Assembly: GCA_012295275.1 (NCBI GenBank)
Contig: CM022673.1
Coordinates: 16,477,310 to 16,541,309, forward strand
Source: Chrysomallon squamiferum
Taxonomy: Eukaryota > Mollusca > Gastropoda > Neomphalida > Peltospiridae
DNA: 64,000 nt
Reading direction: 5' to 3'
The position numbers and the translations under genes were made by a program. Positions within the stretch are counted from its first letter, which is position 1; every line of letters begins with the position of its first letter. Below the pieces are notes generated by a model. That model had not been told where the DNA came from, did no database searches, and saw only the letters and a program-made list of their open reading frames with translations. This document shows positions 1-13,620 of the stretch, piece after piece.

Positions 1-48
1 AATGTCTCAGTATAAATATTTTTTAAATATTTTAAAAATTTATTTCAG

Positions 49-167
49 GTTCTCCGCCCTTTTTACTTCAGCGGACACCATCACCATCACCCCAGCTGTG
101 GTCCGTCAGCTACAACCAGCAGGACTTTTCACCTCGCCGCAAGTCACCATATTATAAGAACTGTTGA
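49..167 (+). CDS. Terminal coding exon of an unidentified gene (partial, 5' part outside window)
   Basis: A strong acceptor (pyrimidine-rich tract ending in TTTCAG at 43-48) opens a GC-richer stretch that drops back to AT-rich DNA after about 165, as a last exon would. All three frames are open across it, so the frame depends on the missing upstream exon. One frame stops at 155-157 and gives a natural-looking end containing ITITPAVVRQLQPAGLF. Another stops at 165-167 and gives a Ser/Pro/Arg-rich tail ending SPRRKSPYYKNC. I do not recognise the protein. The gene would be convergent with INTS12. Confidence 0.45.
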
Positions 168-1796
168 ATTATTTTTTTAACATTATATTTCAAATAGGCT
201 TTAAAAAAAATAAATGATTACATGTATCAGGAGAGTTTCATAGATGAAATTTTTCTAAAGAAGATGAATAATATCATGAGAATTGCTGAATGATTTATTA
301 GTGAAACAATGAATTTTTTAACAATGAATTTTATGACAAAAAAAAAAAAAAAAAGGCCAAAGAATAAATAAAAAAAAAAAAAAAAAAATCACTTTCATGC
401 AACGCATAATTTTTACAAAGCTGTACATCATTTTGTTTTCAGTGTTTTCAATCTTCTGGCTACTTGTAGTTTGCTGATGTTTATTCATACTGTTTATCAT
501 ACAGGAAATATTTAAGATTTTTAAAATATGATCTGTTAAAAAAAAAAAAACCTGTCAATGAATAAAAAAAAAAAAAAAAAAAATATAATAATAAAATTTA
601 AAAAATTTAAAAAAGAAGAAATGAACTTCTTTTGTACTGGGTATACTTTTTATGAAGCTATTCATCAGTTTTGTTTTCACTGTAGTACAATTATATTTAC
701 TCATACTTTTTATAATACAGGACATTTGTTTTTTTTTGTGATGTTGATGATTTTCCTTTCATTGACAATCAGTTACCTGTATTTTTAGAAGTGACTATAA
801 TATTTACCTTCATTACCTTGAACAATATCAGCATTATACTGTTTTATTTTTTTTTAGAAGAAAAGTAACTGATGTGAGAATGAATGCTAAAAGTTGTGAT
901 CACTCATGTTATCCACAATTTTTTTGAATTTAGTGTTGTGATGATTAACCTTTATTATTATAATAATCTATTTTTATTTTATTGTTGTCCTTTTTTTCTG
1001 AAATTTATTCGTTCATTCATTCCATCATGCAAATTAAAATCAACTGAAACTGTTGAATGTTAAAACAGTTTGTATGTGTTAATAAATTAACAGTCCTATC
1101 ACAAATAACTGTGATTTTAAGAATCTGAAAATGTGCCATTTGTATACCATGAATTTTTACACATCTTTACATTAGTAATCTTTTAATTGTCAGTGAATGG
1201 TTGCACAATCCTTAATTTTCAAATAAAAAGCTATTTGGCCAAGTTGATTTTAATCACAACTATTCATCAATTTGAAATACTCATTCATAATAACAATACT
1301 ACCAGTGATGGAGGTCTTCAAGAAGACGAATTAATTGGCCTCTAAATTGTTACCAAAAACCCTGTTTAGAAAATGTTTTCCTATTTCATCTTCAGTCACA
1401 TCCATATCATTTCCTTTCTTTAACTGGCATTCATAATTTTAATTTCATTTAACATGCCTTTGTTTCAACTGTATTTTCATCATGTCAGTGTTTAGTTCTG
1501 TCATATTTGTTTCATTTATTTATTGTCTAATAATTGTTTTTGTCTTTCATATGCATTCATTCTGATTACTGATTTAATAACAGATATATGTGAATTTATT
1601 TACCTCAGAATTTGTTTGCTTTATGTATTATAGTAAAATGTACTGGTGTTTAATCTTCCAGATGACCAGAATTATTCAAACCAACATAAATTTTAGTTAT
1701 TCCTCTTCAAGATCTCACATAAATGTACATATATAGGAGGTTTAGGTTACAGGAATATATACAATACATATATAATCTATATCTATATCTATACAC

Positions 1797-1839
<43 letters not shown>
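1797..1839. repeat. Compound (TA)n(TG)n microsatellite
   Basis: About ten TA units run directly into about eleven TG units. Confidence 0.9.
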
Positions 1840-2597
1840 AAATTTACTGTGTATTACCTGTTTTAGGCTTTCTTTTTTTTTTTTTACTCTTTCTTGGTGC
1901 TCTTCAATATCTCACATAATAATTTTTAATTAACATTTGTCTCAACTTTCTCAACTTTAGAAAGTAACTAAAATATTTTAATCAGTTTAGTTAATGTCAT
2001 TTAATTTCTCAAAAGCAAATATCAGAATTCAGATATCCAAAATGACAGTTCTGTCACATTTGAATTCTGCAAAAGATATGATTTAAAATACTAGCAATAT
2101 TAATATTTAAAATTATCATGTTTAGAAATGGTCTGTAATACTTATGTGTGGAATGAAAATATAATATGCATTTTGATATGAAAAATAAAAATGTGAGTTT
2201 TGTACTGTTTGTGTTAGTGTTTTCTGTGTATTCGTAACTGTCTTTTTAACCTACTGTAAAAACATTAATCATCCTAACTACACCTACTGATCAGTCTATT
2301 TTCCATTCCAGTAACCTTTCATCTTCAAAAAATAGAAGAAGACAAATGGCGGTTACTTGTGATAGGAGAGCAGCTGGTTACTTGATTACAATAATTAAAT
2401 TAAATGTTCTTTCAAAAGTTATTTTTTCCTTTTTTATTCTTATCGCCTGTAACTAAAACTAATCTGTAGCATTCGCATGCTGCATAATTTTATAAATAAA
2501 AATTAAAAACAGTTACTAATATTAAATAGTAAAAATATCAAATGAAAATAAGAGCAAGGTTACATTCCTAAAATCAAGTGTTACCAGATATACAGAT

Positions 2598-2603
2598 TTT
2601 ATT
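2598..2603 (-). terminator. Candidate INTS12 poly(A) signal
   Basis: TTTATT on the + strand reads AATAAA on the - strand, about 385 bases past the INTS12 stop. Other signals are possible in this AT-rich DNA. Confidence 0.35.
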
Positions 2604-2985
2604 GCATGCTAAAGACCGTTACAAAGGACATTTTTAGAAACTAATAAAAAGCTATGTAAATGATATCCTACTGCTTTTACTTATACATTTGTAACATTTT
2701 CTATTTAAATGATAATAATGAATAGTGATTATGCTTGTTCTGCCTGAATAATTACAAATAAGAATTGTGGTAATCATTCCATCAAGATTCAGAAAATGGA
2801 GAAGTCACTTGTTCATAACTAAGAGTTTCCTACCAGAACTTACTTCATTTTCAAATGTCTTTTAAGCAAATCATAAAAAAACTATTAACTAAAAATAGTT
2901 TTGATTTTGGGTGTTTTTTTTTTTTTAAATTATTAATATTTGCATCAATAGAAAGGCTTGTGAAAGAAAACACAATTCACAATGA

Positions 2986-5900
2986 TCACTTCATAGTCAA
3001 TCTTTTTTCTTGTGACTTGGCGGCTGCTTTTTTCTTCATCATCTGAAGTCTTTTTTCTGCATTGACCACAGTTGCTGTCCCTCCAGAACCAGACTTACTT
3101 CCGGCAGAGGCCAGGACATTGCCAAAAGACAACTTAGAACTACTTGATGTCACTGATGCTTTGCTAGAACTTGATGATCCTGATGATGAAAATTTCCCTC
3201 CACTGCTGGTAAACGCTGAAGATGATGATGATGACAACTTGCTTCCTGTGCTCACAGGCTTCACTCCTCCTCGGATTAGAGCTGAACCAAATGCAGAACG
3301 ATCTTCATTTTTAGACACAGCCAATTTAGACAAATCTGATTTCAAAGCGGAGAAAGCTTTCATTGGCTCTAGTTTCGATGTGCCATGTTTAGATGAATCT
3401 TTATTGGGTTTGGAAGTCTCATTTTTTCCAGATTCTTGTTTTAATCCTGAAGATTTAGAGGAATCAGGTTTGTTGGATTCTGATTTGGAATGTCCGGGTC
3501 TAGAGGAGTCACTGGCTTTGCCAGAAAGATTAGCAGCAAGACTAGCCAGTCCACTGAGAGGCTTTGAACTTGACACTGAGATTATTTCTTTCGATGAACT
3601 TGTCTGCAAAAATATAAACCCAATTTTAACATTCTTACAGTTATCTTTTAAACACTTTAAAGTCTCAATTCTGATATAAAAATCTAAGGCTCTACAATAA
3701 ATATAGCAAGTAATTAGAATAAATATATCTTTCTTAATTTACATTTGATCAAATGCTGTGGCATGTACCTATTGCTATATTACCCTGGGAACAAAACTGC
3801 CACAATGAAAACAACTTTGTACAAGACAGATATACCTTGTGATCGACTCGTTTGAAAGGTTGCAAAGACGATGTTTGTTCTGTTTTAACTGTCACAGGTT
3901 TCACAAATGGAACAGTTTCTTTTGATGGTGGTGCTACTGGTGCTGTTGTCTTTGGTTTTTGAGTTTTTGTTGCCTAAAATAAAATTAAAATACAAAATCC
4001 TGAGAAATCAGAGAGACAATATAATTTGATTTAATATTTTTTAAAGCAGTTTTTTCTGTGAAAATGAAACCAAATTTATTAAACTGAACAATTACTGTCA
4101 CATCATATTTTATGTTTTGAAAGTTTTAAAAGATAACTCAGGTTCATATAAAAATACATTTCTCACTTTACATTCAAAAGGTAACTTTTCTTTTTTCATT
4201 GAACATACCTCCTACTTTTCTAAAATGAAAACCTTGATAAGAATATTTTGAAACCATTTACTTCTTAGATTTAATCAAATATTCAAAAATTACCATTTTC
4301 TTCATGGTCTTGGAGCAGCGAGTGCAGTACCAGACAAAGCGAGGATCATTCACATCTTGTTCTGTCACTGGGGGTCGATGACATTCCTGAAACAATATAA
4401 AACTTTAAAATAAACTCAAAATTCAGAAATATCATTACAGAACATAAATGAATAAATTCATCATACTTTTTTTAGCTACTTCTGTTCTCAGAAAATTTTC
4501 TCTGTTTACATTTATTGTAAATTAGTTGTGTTTTAATTACTATGTTAAAAACAAACCTGGTGATAAAGACTGTGACATTCCTGGCACTCTACAAGCTGAT
4601 TGCCTGAACTGACATCAAACTGCCTGGAAAAGTCAAAGAAAATGAACTAAAAATAACAAATTTACATGAACAGGAATAAAATTTGAAAAATGATATATCA
4701 CTTGTATGCAGTTTTAGCTGGCATACAATCAAGAATACAAGTTTTTAAATAAAAAAAAAAAAACCTAAAATAAATAAATATATAGAGGTTAAATCCTACC
4801 TGCACACAACACAGGCAATACCAAGTCCAAAAGCAAAATCATCTGCATCCATACTAGCCTCATCTTCACTTGAGTCTTCTGTCTTAACTTCCTTCACTTT
4901 AGCATGCTCTTTACTTTTCTCTGTATCTTTAGTTTTATCTTTCTCACTTTTCTCCAAGCTTCCTTTCTCCTTTTCCTTTCTTTCACTCTTTATTTTGTCC
5001 TTTTCTTTTGTTTCTTTCTCCTTTTTAATTTTCTCACGGTCTTTATCTTTATCTTTTTCTCTGTCTTTCAAATGTTTAGATTCTTTATCTGGCAGAACTG
5101 GAGAATCCCGTCTTGGTTTTTTAGCTTCAAGAGTTACATCTCCTGGTTCAGGTTTCACCTAAAGTGAACGAATAGATGAATAAATGAAAAACTGATCATA
5201 CTCTTATTGATTGAAAGAGAAAAGCGTTTAACCTATGTTTTTTTATGTATCAGCCAAATATTTTAAAATGATTAAAGTTGGTGTTGTTAAGAATTTTTAT
5301 CAGTATTATACATAATGCATTAAAGAATAAGCAGAAAAAAATTCCATCAATCATTCAATGTACTGATATTAAAATGTATCGTTATTTTAAGTCTTGGAGG
5401 TCCAGAATACTTTTACACTTATCTAACATCAGAAAAATTCACCAGGTGTGCCTTCACATCTTAACCACCAACACAAATTCTTTGTAAAATGCTAAAAATA
5501 TTTTACCTTCTCAAGACTTCTCTTTTCTGCTTCATGCTTCTTTGGAGTTTCATCTCCAGATTTACTTGACTGCTTGGTGGAGGTAGTTTTTTCAGAATCC
5601 TGTGGGCTGGAATTCTGGCATGCAAACAATTAAAAAAATATGTATGATTTTTATGACAAGTTTTAAATAGGATTATTCTATAGAAACATAATCTGCTGAA
5701 TAAACTTAGGATATTGGAAGGACATATTTTATATCTTCTTTTTTTCTTTTAAAAAAAAAAATAAATATCTTGATTGCTAATGTTTTGTTAATGATTATTA
5801 ATACTTATCAATGTTTTTTTAATTTGTCTGTAAACTTGTACATATTTATTTTATGTACTTATGACAATTTGAATAAACATCCTAATATCTAAGGTTTTAT

Positions 5901-6081
5901 TATTTTCTTATTTATTAAATACATGTAATTATGCAGAAAAACCGACAGAAACCTTTAGTCCTTTTCTTTGAGCAATAGCATCTGACAACATATTATACAA
6001 CTGACTTGTTGAATCCTTGTGATTAGAATGGAGCAGACGGAGTGCTTTGACAAAAACTGGATCGAGATCCAGGGATGCCAT
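2986..6081 (-). CDS. INTS12: Integrator complex subunit 12 (PHD-finger protein)
   Basis: Subunit of the nuclear Integrator complex, which acts on RNA polymerase II transcripts and processes snRNA 3' ends. Seven coding exons join in phase: 5953-6081, 5507-5614, 4800-5158, 4557-4623, 4294-4386, 3836-3973, 2986-3603, giving 503 aa (human about 460). The N-terminus ([16 protein letters not shown]) matches the conserved INTS12 start. Next comes a Lys/Glu-rich disordered stretch. A C4HC3 PHD finger (about residues 194-250) starts at CVVCR and includes [17 protein letters not shown] and WYCTRC. A Ser/Lys-rich tail ends with the family motif [13 protein letters not shown]. The ATG at 6079-6081 matches the family N-terminus. 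Divergent from AVL9. Identification is by recognised similarity and is secure. Confidence 0.96.
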
Positions 6082-6963
6082 TTTGAAATATCTTTTAAAA
6101 GAAAAAAGTATGAGCTGAAAAAAACAAAATTATAAATAAATAAATAAAATAAAAAATAATTTAAAAAATTAAAATAGTAAGCTCAGTATATTCATATCAA
6201 TTTGGTAATGTGTGAAACATAACAGTCTAAAGAAATTATCTAAAAAGAAACAAAACATAATAATAAAAATAATTATTTTTGGCCATAAATTGCAAACAAA
6301 AAGCTATTTTTACAAAATTATTCAGGTGCAATATACAAAGTTTATAATCCCTGACAGTCAAAACTATTAGTAGTTTTGTTTTAAAATAATTATGATACAT
6401 TTTTGTTCTTATTTTCAATTTATTAAATTGTTTTAAAAGTATTTCTCCATCATCATTTATCTTAATTTATGATCCGTAAATAAACCTCATTTTGAGAGGT
6501 CTACAAAACATCAACATTCGACGACAGCATGTAGTCTAATCTTTTTTTTAAATGCAAACATATTGTTATATTTTCTTTAACAACATTATTATCTCTGCCA
6601 AATTATCAAGGCGGGAAGCGATATTGCGCTAAAACTGCGGTAAACATCAACCTCAAGATACTTACTAGTAATCAAATATAATTTACAATATTTCACTATC
6701 AACTTGTTATAGACTGTTCCCCTGCTGTATTACCCTTTCTTTCGTAACTATTTAAGAAATTGAGTGAGGCAAAGTCCATCGTCTGTGTAACAAATTAGTT
6801 TATAATCATAAGTCATTAAATGTAATAAATGGATTATAGACCAACATTGTTTTATTCTCAAGATTGTTACTAAATTTTCTGGAGCTTGTTTGAATTTTTG
6901 TTTGTTGCCTTTACTGTTTATTTACTTAGTATTTATATACCTCACATTATATATTAAATAATA

Positions 6964-7019
<56 letters not shown>
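6964..7019. repeat. (TAA)n microsatellite
   Basis: About 18 copies of ATA/TAA, followed by short AAAG repeats. Confidence 0.9.
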
Positions 7020-7022
<3 letters not shown>

Positions 7023-7172
7023 GAAAGAAAGAAAGAAAATAAGTTAAACAAAATTCATCGCTTTCTGTATAAATATGTCCTTAAGCAAACATTGTTGATA
7101 ACTAGAGTGGTTCAGTATCGGCAAGCACATTTAGATTATGGCATAACATTTGCTTAATCCGTATCTTGTTGC

Positions 7173-7448
7173 TCCCTGCCCAGTGGCGTGCAGAGGTCTG
7201 GTAATACCCGTGGGCAACTGGTTGATTGTATGTCCCAAAGACTCAAGTATAAGGCCTAGCACTGAGAAATATAAGAAAGGAAGATATTTTGAATATATAA
7301 ACACAGATGAAACATAAATTAACACTTTATTCGATTTAAATTTAAATCAACCACTTTATTAAATTCTTTTCTCTGATTGGATGCTCCCCCATTTGGATGC
7401 CCCTGGCCACCGCCCCTTCGCCCCCCTCTGCACGCCACTGTCCCTGAC
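7173..7448. mobile_element. Non-autonomous hAT-type MITE with target-site duplication
   Basis: The element spans 7181-7440 (260 bp). It begins CAGTGGCGTGCAGAGG and ends with the exact reverse complement, CCTCTGCACGCCACTG: 16-bp perfect terminal inverted repeats. It is flanked by TCCCTGCC (7173-7180) and TCCCTGAC (7441-7448), an 8-bp target duplication with one mismatch, as expected for hAT transposons. CAGTGGCG-type termini are common in animal hAT families. The interior has no transposase ORF and the 3' part is C-rich, unlike the surroundings. It lies between the INTS12 and AVL9 starts. Confidence 0.88.
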
Positions 7449-7729
7449 CGGTCCGAAAATTAACGATTTTGTAAAAATATAACAGAATTAATTTTATATA
7501 ATATAGAATAATTCTCGTATAATAGTAATAATTTTAATTCGGTTTTAATCTTAGATCAGATAATAACAATTATAAATATGGTGACGCAATAAAAATAAGA
7601 AACACAAAAACAACAACAACAACAACGCATTCAAAATAATTAAATAAATAAATAAGTCCAAAATTCGTCTAGAAGTTCTTTGCATTTATTAAAAAAAAAA
7701 AAAATATAAATAAAAATAATAAATAAATA

Positions 7730-7730
<1 letters not shown>

Positions 7731-7784
<54 letters not shown>

Positions 7785-7793
7785 GTAATAATA
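7731..7793. repeat. (TAA)n microsatellite
   Basis: About 20 TAA/AAT units with one TAG interruption, about 200 bases upstream of the AVL9 start. Confidence 0.9.
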
Positions 7794-7987
7794 AAAGAAC
7801 ATAGAAGGAAAGAAAAGAATAATCCAGCCTTGCTCCTTCCTGGCCTGAGAACCGTTGAAAGTAACGGACCAAGGTCGTTCACATGAACGAGATTGTTAGG
7901 AACACCAAAGCGGAACGAGATGACAACTTCTTGCAAAATAACTTGATAAATAAAGCAAAAACAAAGTCGATATTAGTTTCTTTTATT

Positions 7988-10900
7988 ATGGCAGGAACTT
8001 CAGAGACAAAAGAGAGCCCGATATTACATGTGGTTGTTATTGGATTTCATCACAAAAAGGGCTGTCAGGTATTATAAATAGTTTATAATGCTATAAATAC
8101 TTGTCATATCGTACATTTAGTCATTTCTTTCGCTAGTACTAGTACTATTGAAGATCCTATTGTAGAAACCTATCACAGAATAAAAAATTAGTCTAAAGGC
8201 TGAATATATATATATTTTATATATTTGTTTAGACAGAGTCTAGACTAAAGCGGAAATAAATAAAAACATAATTAAAGAATGTTTTGGATTAATTGAAAAC
8301 ATTTTTTGGGGGGTGGGTGGGTACTAGTTTGCATCAAGATCAAAATAATAGATACACTCTATTTAGATAAAGAAAAATATTTTAATAGTTTTATGGTAAA
8401 TTATATTTATTCTTTACTTTGCATATTTTGTGTTAGAACTGAATTTCTAGTAACTTTTTAAAAACGTATTTTAATGTAAATTTAGTTTTAGTATTGAGTA
8501 ACATTAATTATTATTACTTTTGATGTTTATTGTTTAAGATATATCGTGATAAAGTTAATATTTTATTATAATGTTATGGTATTTTTATTTTTATTTTTAA
8601 ATTTGTTTACCTATTCTTATTTTTTTAAATATATTTTTATAGGTTGAATATTCCTATCCACCTCTGATTTCTGGAAATGCTGTTGACAGTCATGACTTGC
8701 CAAAAGAATGGAAACATTTACCATCTTTAGCTCTCCCTGATGGAGCTCATAATTTCGAAAAAGGTTTGATCTTTAATATACATCTAACTAAATATCAAAT
8801 ACATCGTAATTCAATTCAGTTTCTGTTAAAATACTAATTCTGGTTAATTTGACACAAATTTTTGTATAATAAAACCCCCACTCTTTAACAGATAACTTGG
8901 AACTGATGGCTTGTGAAGTTAGTAGTGGATTAATATTTTAGTTTTTTAATATTTAATTTGTTTTTTCATCATATTTGACAGATACAGTGTTTTTTCATCT
9001 TCCTGCACTGGATGGAGAGAGAAAAACTATATATGGTGTTTCCTGTTATAGACAAATGGATGCAAAAGTAAGTATTAAATTATAATTTGTTTTTAGATAA
9101 AATCTGAAACATTTCTTAGTTAAAAATACAGCCAGTTTATATTGAAGAATATGGCCTGTCTTTCTATGTATTGAAAATTACGTAACTCAAGCAATTTAAT
9201 ATATATGTTTTAAATATTTTTGTTAACTTTTTAAAATGTTTTTATTTTATTTTTAAAGCAAATTAAAAATAACAAGACTGTCAAAGGTTATGAATTTTTT
9301 AGGATTTGTTGAATAAAACGGCTGATGTTACTAGAAGTACTGTTCAGAAAAGTGTTTGTGTTCTCAGCAGACTTGTAAGTAACCACACAGGTTTTTACTT
9401 ACTCACCTTCATACTAAGAAAAACCAGCAACTTACATTTTCACAAAAATGAGTTTCTTGATGTGATTATATTGTCCTAAATGTAAAAAGTCAGTATCTAT
9501 TGGTTTGTTATTTAATTTTTTTTCTTCTTTCTAATGAGTTGTTTCGCATGCACACAAGAAAGGACTAAACTTTCTAAAGCTTCCTTATTATAATATTGTT
9601 TATTATTAACAGACATTGGTACTTAAGATATAATAATATCTGGAAATAGACAAAAGGCATTTCGACTGTATGTTTGATCATCAGATCTTTTAATCTTTTT
9701 AAAAAAAAAAATCTTACAACTTGTAGTAAATTTTATAAATATATGAATTAGATATGCACATGTTAAATTTTCATTATGTTTCCAGCCTCTTTTTGGTTTG
9801 ATTGAGGCAAAACTTGAGCTGATTACACATGCATATTTTGACGAGCGTGACTTCAGCAAAGTGAAGATACTTCAGCAGATTTACAACAATCTGAGTGATT
9901 GTCTCTCAGAAAGTGATCTCGATGGATGTCAGGTTTTCCTTGGTAAAAATACTTTGTCTGAATCAGAAATTCTGTGAACTGTTTAATCACAAGTTTAAAA
10001 ACATTTTATCTTTTTAAAAATGTTTGATCATAATCACTTTAAGAGCAATTCATCAGAATCAGTCACTTAAAAACAATTTTACGAGAACCAATTATTTTAA
10101 AAGCATTTTGTGACAAATCTGCTAGTGAATGGTGAGACAGAACCAAAGAGAAAAGACTTTTGCAAATAAATTATTTTTATTAATTTTGTAATGCTTCATA
10201 TTTAAATGCTTGATCTGTAATTGATATACATTTAAAGATTATATGTTATTTTGTAATCTTGATTGTGAAATTGTAACTTTCATGGCAAATACCAGCAGTG
10301 CTTAAATTTATTTAAGAATAAATATTTTTCTGATTTCTGAAGAATATTGATATAATGTTTTTTTTAAAATCAAAATCTATTTTTTTTAGGTCTTTCAGCT
10401 CGGCAGGCAGTTTATCTTTTCAAGCATAAAATAGTTTTACTTTTCAAGTTGATTCTTCTAGAGAGAAAGGTTTGTTCTTCTAGAGAGAAAGGTTTTGTTT
10501 TAAGAGTTTGTTTAGCAATCCATTTTTTATATATAGATAGTTCTTCTAAGTTATCTTCAAAAAACTAATACATTAATAACAAGGATGTATTGTTTTTCAA
10601 ATTCTGCTTGAAACAAAGGAGGAGGAAAAAGGAAAAAGTAAACAAATATACATATATATGTTACTGAACCTTTCATTATTTACAAGGAAATAATCAACAA
10701 GGAAATATGGAGTGTATGAACTTTCAAGTGTTTTGAAAAAAGAAAAAAGTAAAACATCTTCATGTTTATTACAACAGTGCTTATAACCATTTGTTTTTTT
10801 TAAAGAATAAATTCTTTGATGTATTTTAAAAAAAAATTAAAATAATTTATTCTTTTTAAAACAATTATTTAAAATATTATTTATGTTATTTATTAAATTA

Positions 10901-13581
10901 TTAGTTTTGTCTTATTTTGGTCTTTTTTTTTAATTTTAATTATATTATATATTCAGGTTATTTGTTGTAGTTTTTTTTTAAAAATTTCTGACAATTGTTT
11001 TTTTGTTTTTTTGTAATAAAATATTATTTTTATTGAATTAATAATCAGTTATGATTTTTATTATGATTACAGGTTTTATTTTTTGGCTCACCTGTTCAAA
11101 CCCTGAGCTCCACTCTACTCTCAGTTCTTTCACTGTTTCCAGGTATTATAATTATATTATTTTCATCATAATTTCGAAATTTTCTATCCCTTGTCTACAA
11201 CAATATCCTATATCATTCTCCATTTCTTTCATTTTTCAATTTTCTCACTTTCTCTTTCTCTCTCTTTGACTCTTTATTAGTGTTTATCTCTCTCTTTTTT
11301 CCCCATGCTCACTGTCCTTCTCTCTCAGTTTCTGTTTTAATTATAAATTTAATTTTTAAACATAATTTCACCAGGAATGATAGAGTTTGGACTGACAGAA
11401 TCTGCTGTAGAGAAGTCTCAGTTGCTTTCCTCTGACATGCATGTGACTAAGGTTGACGAGAATGCTGATGATTCAGAAGGATTTTTAGAAGTTAAATATA
11501 TCTCAGACTCGTTCAGTACCAATTCAGCATTGCCTCAAGTCCTTATGCACATGCATAATACAGACAGACACTGCAGCACAAGTGAAGAGCCACAGTCCCC
11601 AATCATTCCTCGTGGTGATCCTTTAGATCTCACAAACAATGAGCCAAATTCAACTGACTCAACAAGTGCACTGACTGCAAATGTGGATGATTCAGTGAAA
11701 CATGATTACAAACAAAACAAACCACTCAAGTTGACCATTGTTACCGATTCAAACCCAAAGTCAAAAACAAAAGTTTCTGTTTCGCATTCTGAACATGCCA
11801 GAGTTCACAGATCACATTCTGGAAGTCGCGATAATTTTAACAAATCAAACAGTGCTAATGGAAGTAGTGCTGATGATCTGGGTGGTTTGAGAAAACACTC
11901 CCATACTTTGGAATCTCAAATTTCTTCAGGGTCGTCGGACATGGGAGAAATTGTGTACTCCAAAGAGGAGAGCCCGCTAACCAACATGGATGAAATTATT
12001 CAAATTGAGGCTGTACAGACAGGGAAGACATTGCCCAATGATGCAGAAAAGATCAAAGAATATTCCACAGAGATTGAACTGGCAAGCACACCTAACAACA
12101 GTTTCCTTGACAATAATTACCAGGTTGTGAAGGAGAAAGATTCTCCATTAGCTTTGAAAAGAAGTGAGAGCTTTGAAGACTTGGATTCTCCTGAGAGTAT
12201 TTGTCGAATTGACAGAGAAGATTGTTTTTCTTGGGAAGAAGATCGAGCGTTGCTCACAATAGAACCTGACCTTGACCTGAAGGAATCCAGCGGAGAGGAG
12301 AAAAATGTTCCCAGCGTTGATCCTGCTGTGGAAAAGATTAAACATACGACCATAGAAAAGAACATAGTGAGTGATACTGTTACTGAAAGTGTTTCTGAAA
12401 AAGGAGACAAAAGTGAAAGATCTCCAGGAGGAAGCAGGATTAAAGCTGCTGCTCTTAAGGACAAACTTTCTTCAGCTTTTGGAAATGTGCACAAAGAGAA
12501 GTGGAAAATAAAAGAAGAGACAATGATTGAGATGGATGAAGTCAGCAATACACCTCTTCTGCAACAAGACCAATATGGCTTCCCTCTTGCAGTATTTACT
12601 CAGGTAAAACTTTAAGTAAAAAAATGTAAAAGTTGGAAATTACAATTATTCCATGGTATTGTTTAATTTGCCTAGGAAAGGAAATAAATTATTAGAATTA
12701 TTGTATTAAGAATACTGAGTTGTATTTTTAGCCATTAAAAGAATTTTAGATCTATTTATTTAGAAGCTTGTACCTACGAAAGTTAAGTTTAAATATGAAA
12801 AAAAGAAAGAAAAAAATTAATAATAATAATAGTAATAAAAATAAAAATTAATAAATAATAATAAAATGAAAATGAAACAAACACTTTGATTGTTTGTGTT
12901 AAAATGTTTATCTTATTGTAATTAATTGACAGTAATCAAAAGACCATTTTAGATACTGCTTTTTACTTGGAATAATATTGTATAGTTATTAATAGAATTT
13001 TAATCTCATTAATGACACATAAGTTGACTATTCCTAATTTCTGATTTAAGGGATATGTATGCTATCCATACTTAAGTCTTCAATACCACGACATTCTTCA
13101 CAACGTGAATCTTCGAGGTTTTGTCATTGGAGCAACAAACATTCTTTTCAAGCAGAAACGAAATGTTGTAGATGCTGTTATAGAGGTAAGTTAATCATAT
13201 CAGTGAAGTTTGTTTAATAAATAACATCCAAGAGTTTTTCTCAGATTAAAATAAAAACCTCTTTTTTTTCTTCTTAGATTCTTAAATGTAATTTCAGTGA
13301 TGCAAAAAACAATTTAATAATGATTTTTGTTCTTAAAATCTAGTCTGAACAAAAATAATTTACACATAAACAAACAAACTAAACATAAATAGAAAATAAA
13401 CATAAAGAAGGAAATTAAACTAGGCAAATAAAACTTTATAATGAGCTGTTCCAAAAACAAATGTCTATTAAAATAAATAATTGTATTTCATTTCTGCTAA
13501 TCAGATTCAAAGTTAATTTATTTTTATAAAAATAAATAATTATAATATAAATTAATAAAACTAATAAAAGCTAATCTAATA

Positions 13582-13620
<39 letters not shown>

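Larger units (their letters stand above)
168..2985. other. Intergenic / 3' UTR stretch between two convergent genes
   Basis: AT-rich sequence with A runs (about 341-355, 369-387, 539-550, 566-582), a TA/TG microsatellite at 1797-1839 and no exon-like GC-rich block. It should hold the 3' UTR of the leftmost gene and, on the other strand, the 3' UTR of INTS12. The short ORFs here are low-complexity. Confidence 0.6.
6082..7987. promoter_or_regulatory. Divergent INTS12/AVL9 intergenic and promoter region
   Basis: The 1.9 kb between two start codons on opposite strands must contain both 5' UTRs and promoters. It holds two TAA microsatellites and a hAT-type MITE (7181-7440). No coding exon was recognised. 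No clear TATA box was assigned. Confidence 0.6.

Noticed and set aside
3062-3679. 205-aa acidic ORF on + over the INTS12 last exon
   Set aside because: Antisense shadow of the Ser/Lys-rich INTS12 tail; the - strand frame matches the family C-terminus.
7640-7936. 98- and 67-aa ORFs rich in Ile or Leu runs
   Set aside because: Created by the TAA microsatellite.
12117-12548. 143-aa ORF on - over AVL9 exon 8
   Set aside because: Antisense shadow of a long coding exon; no independent support.
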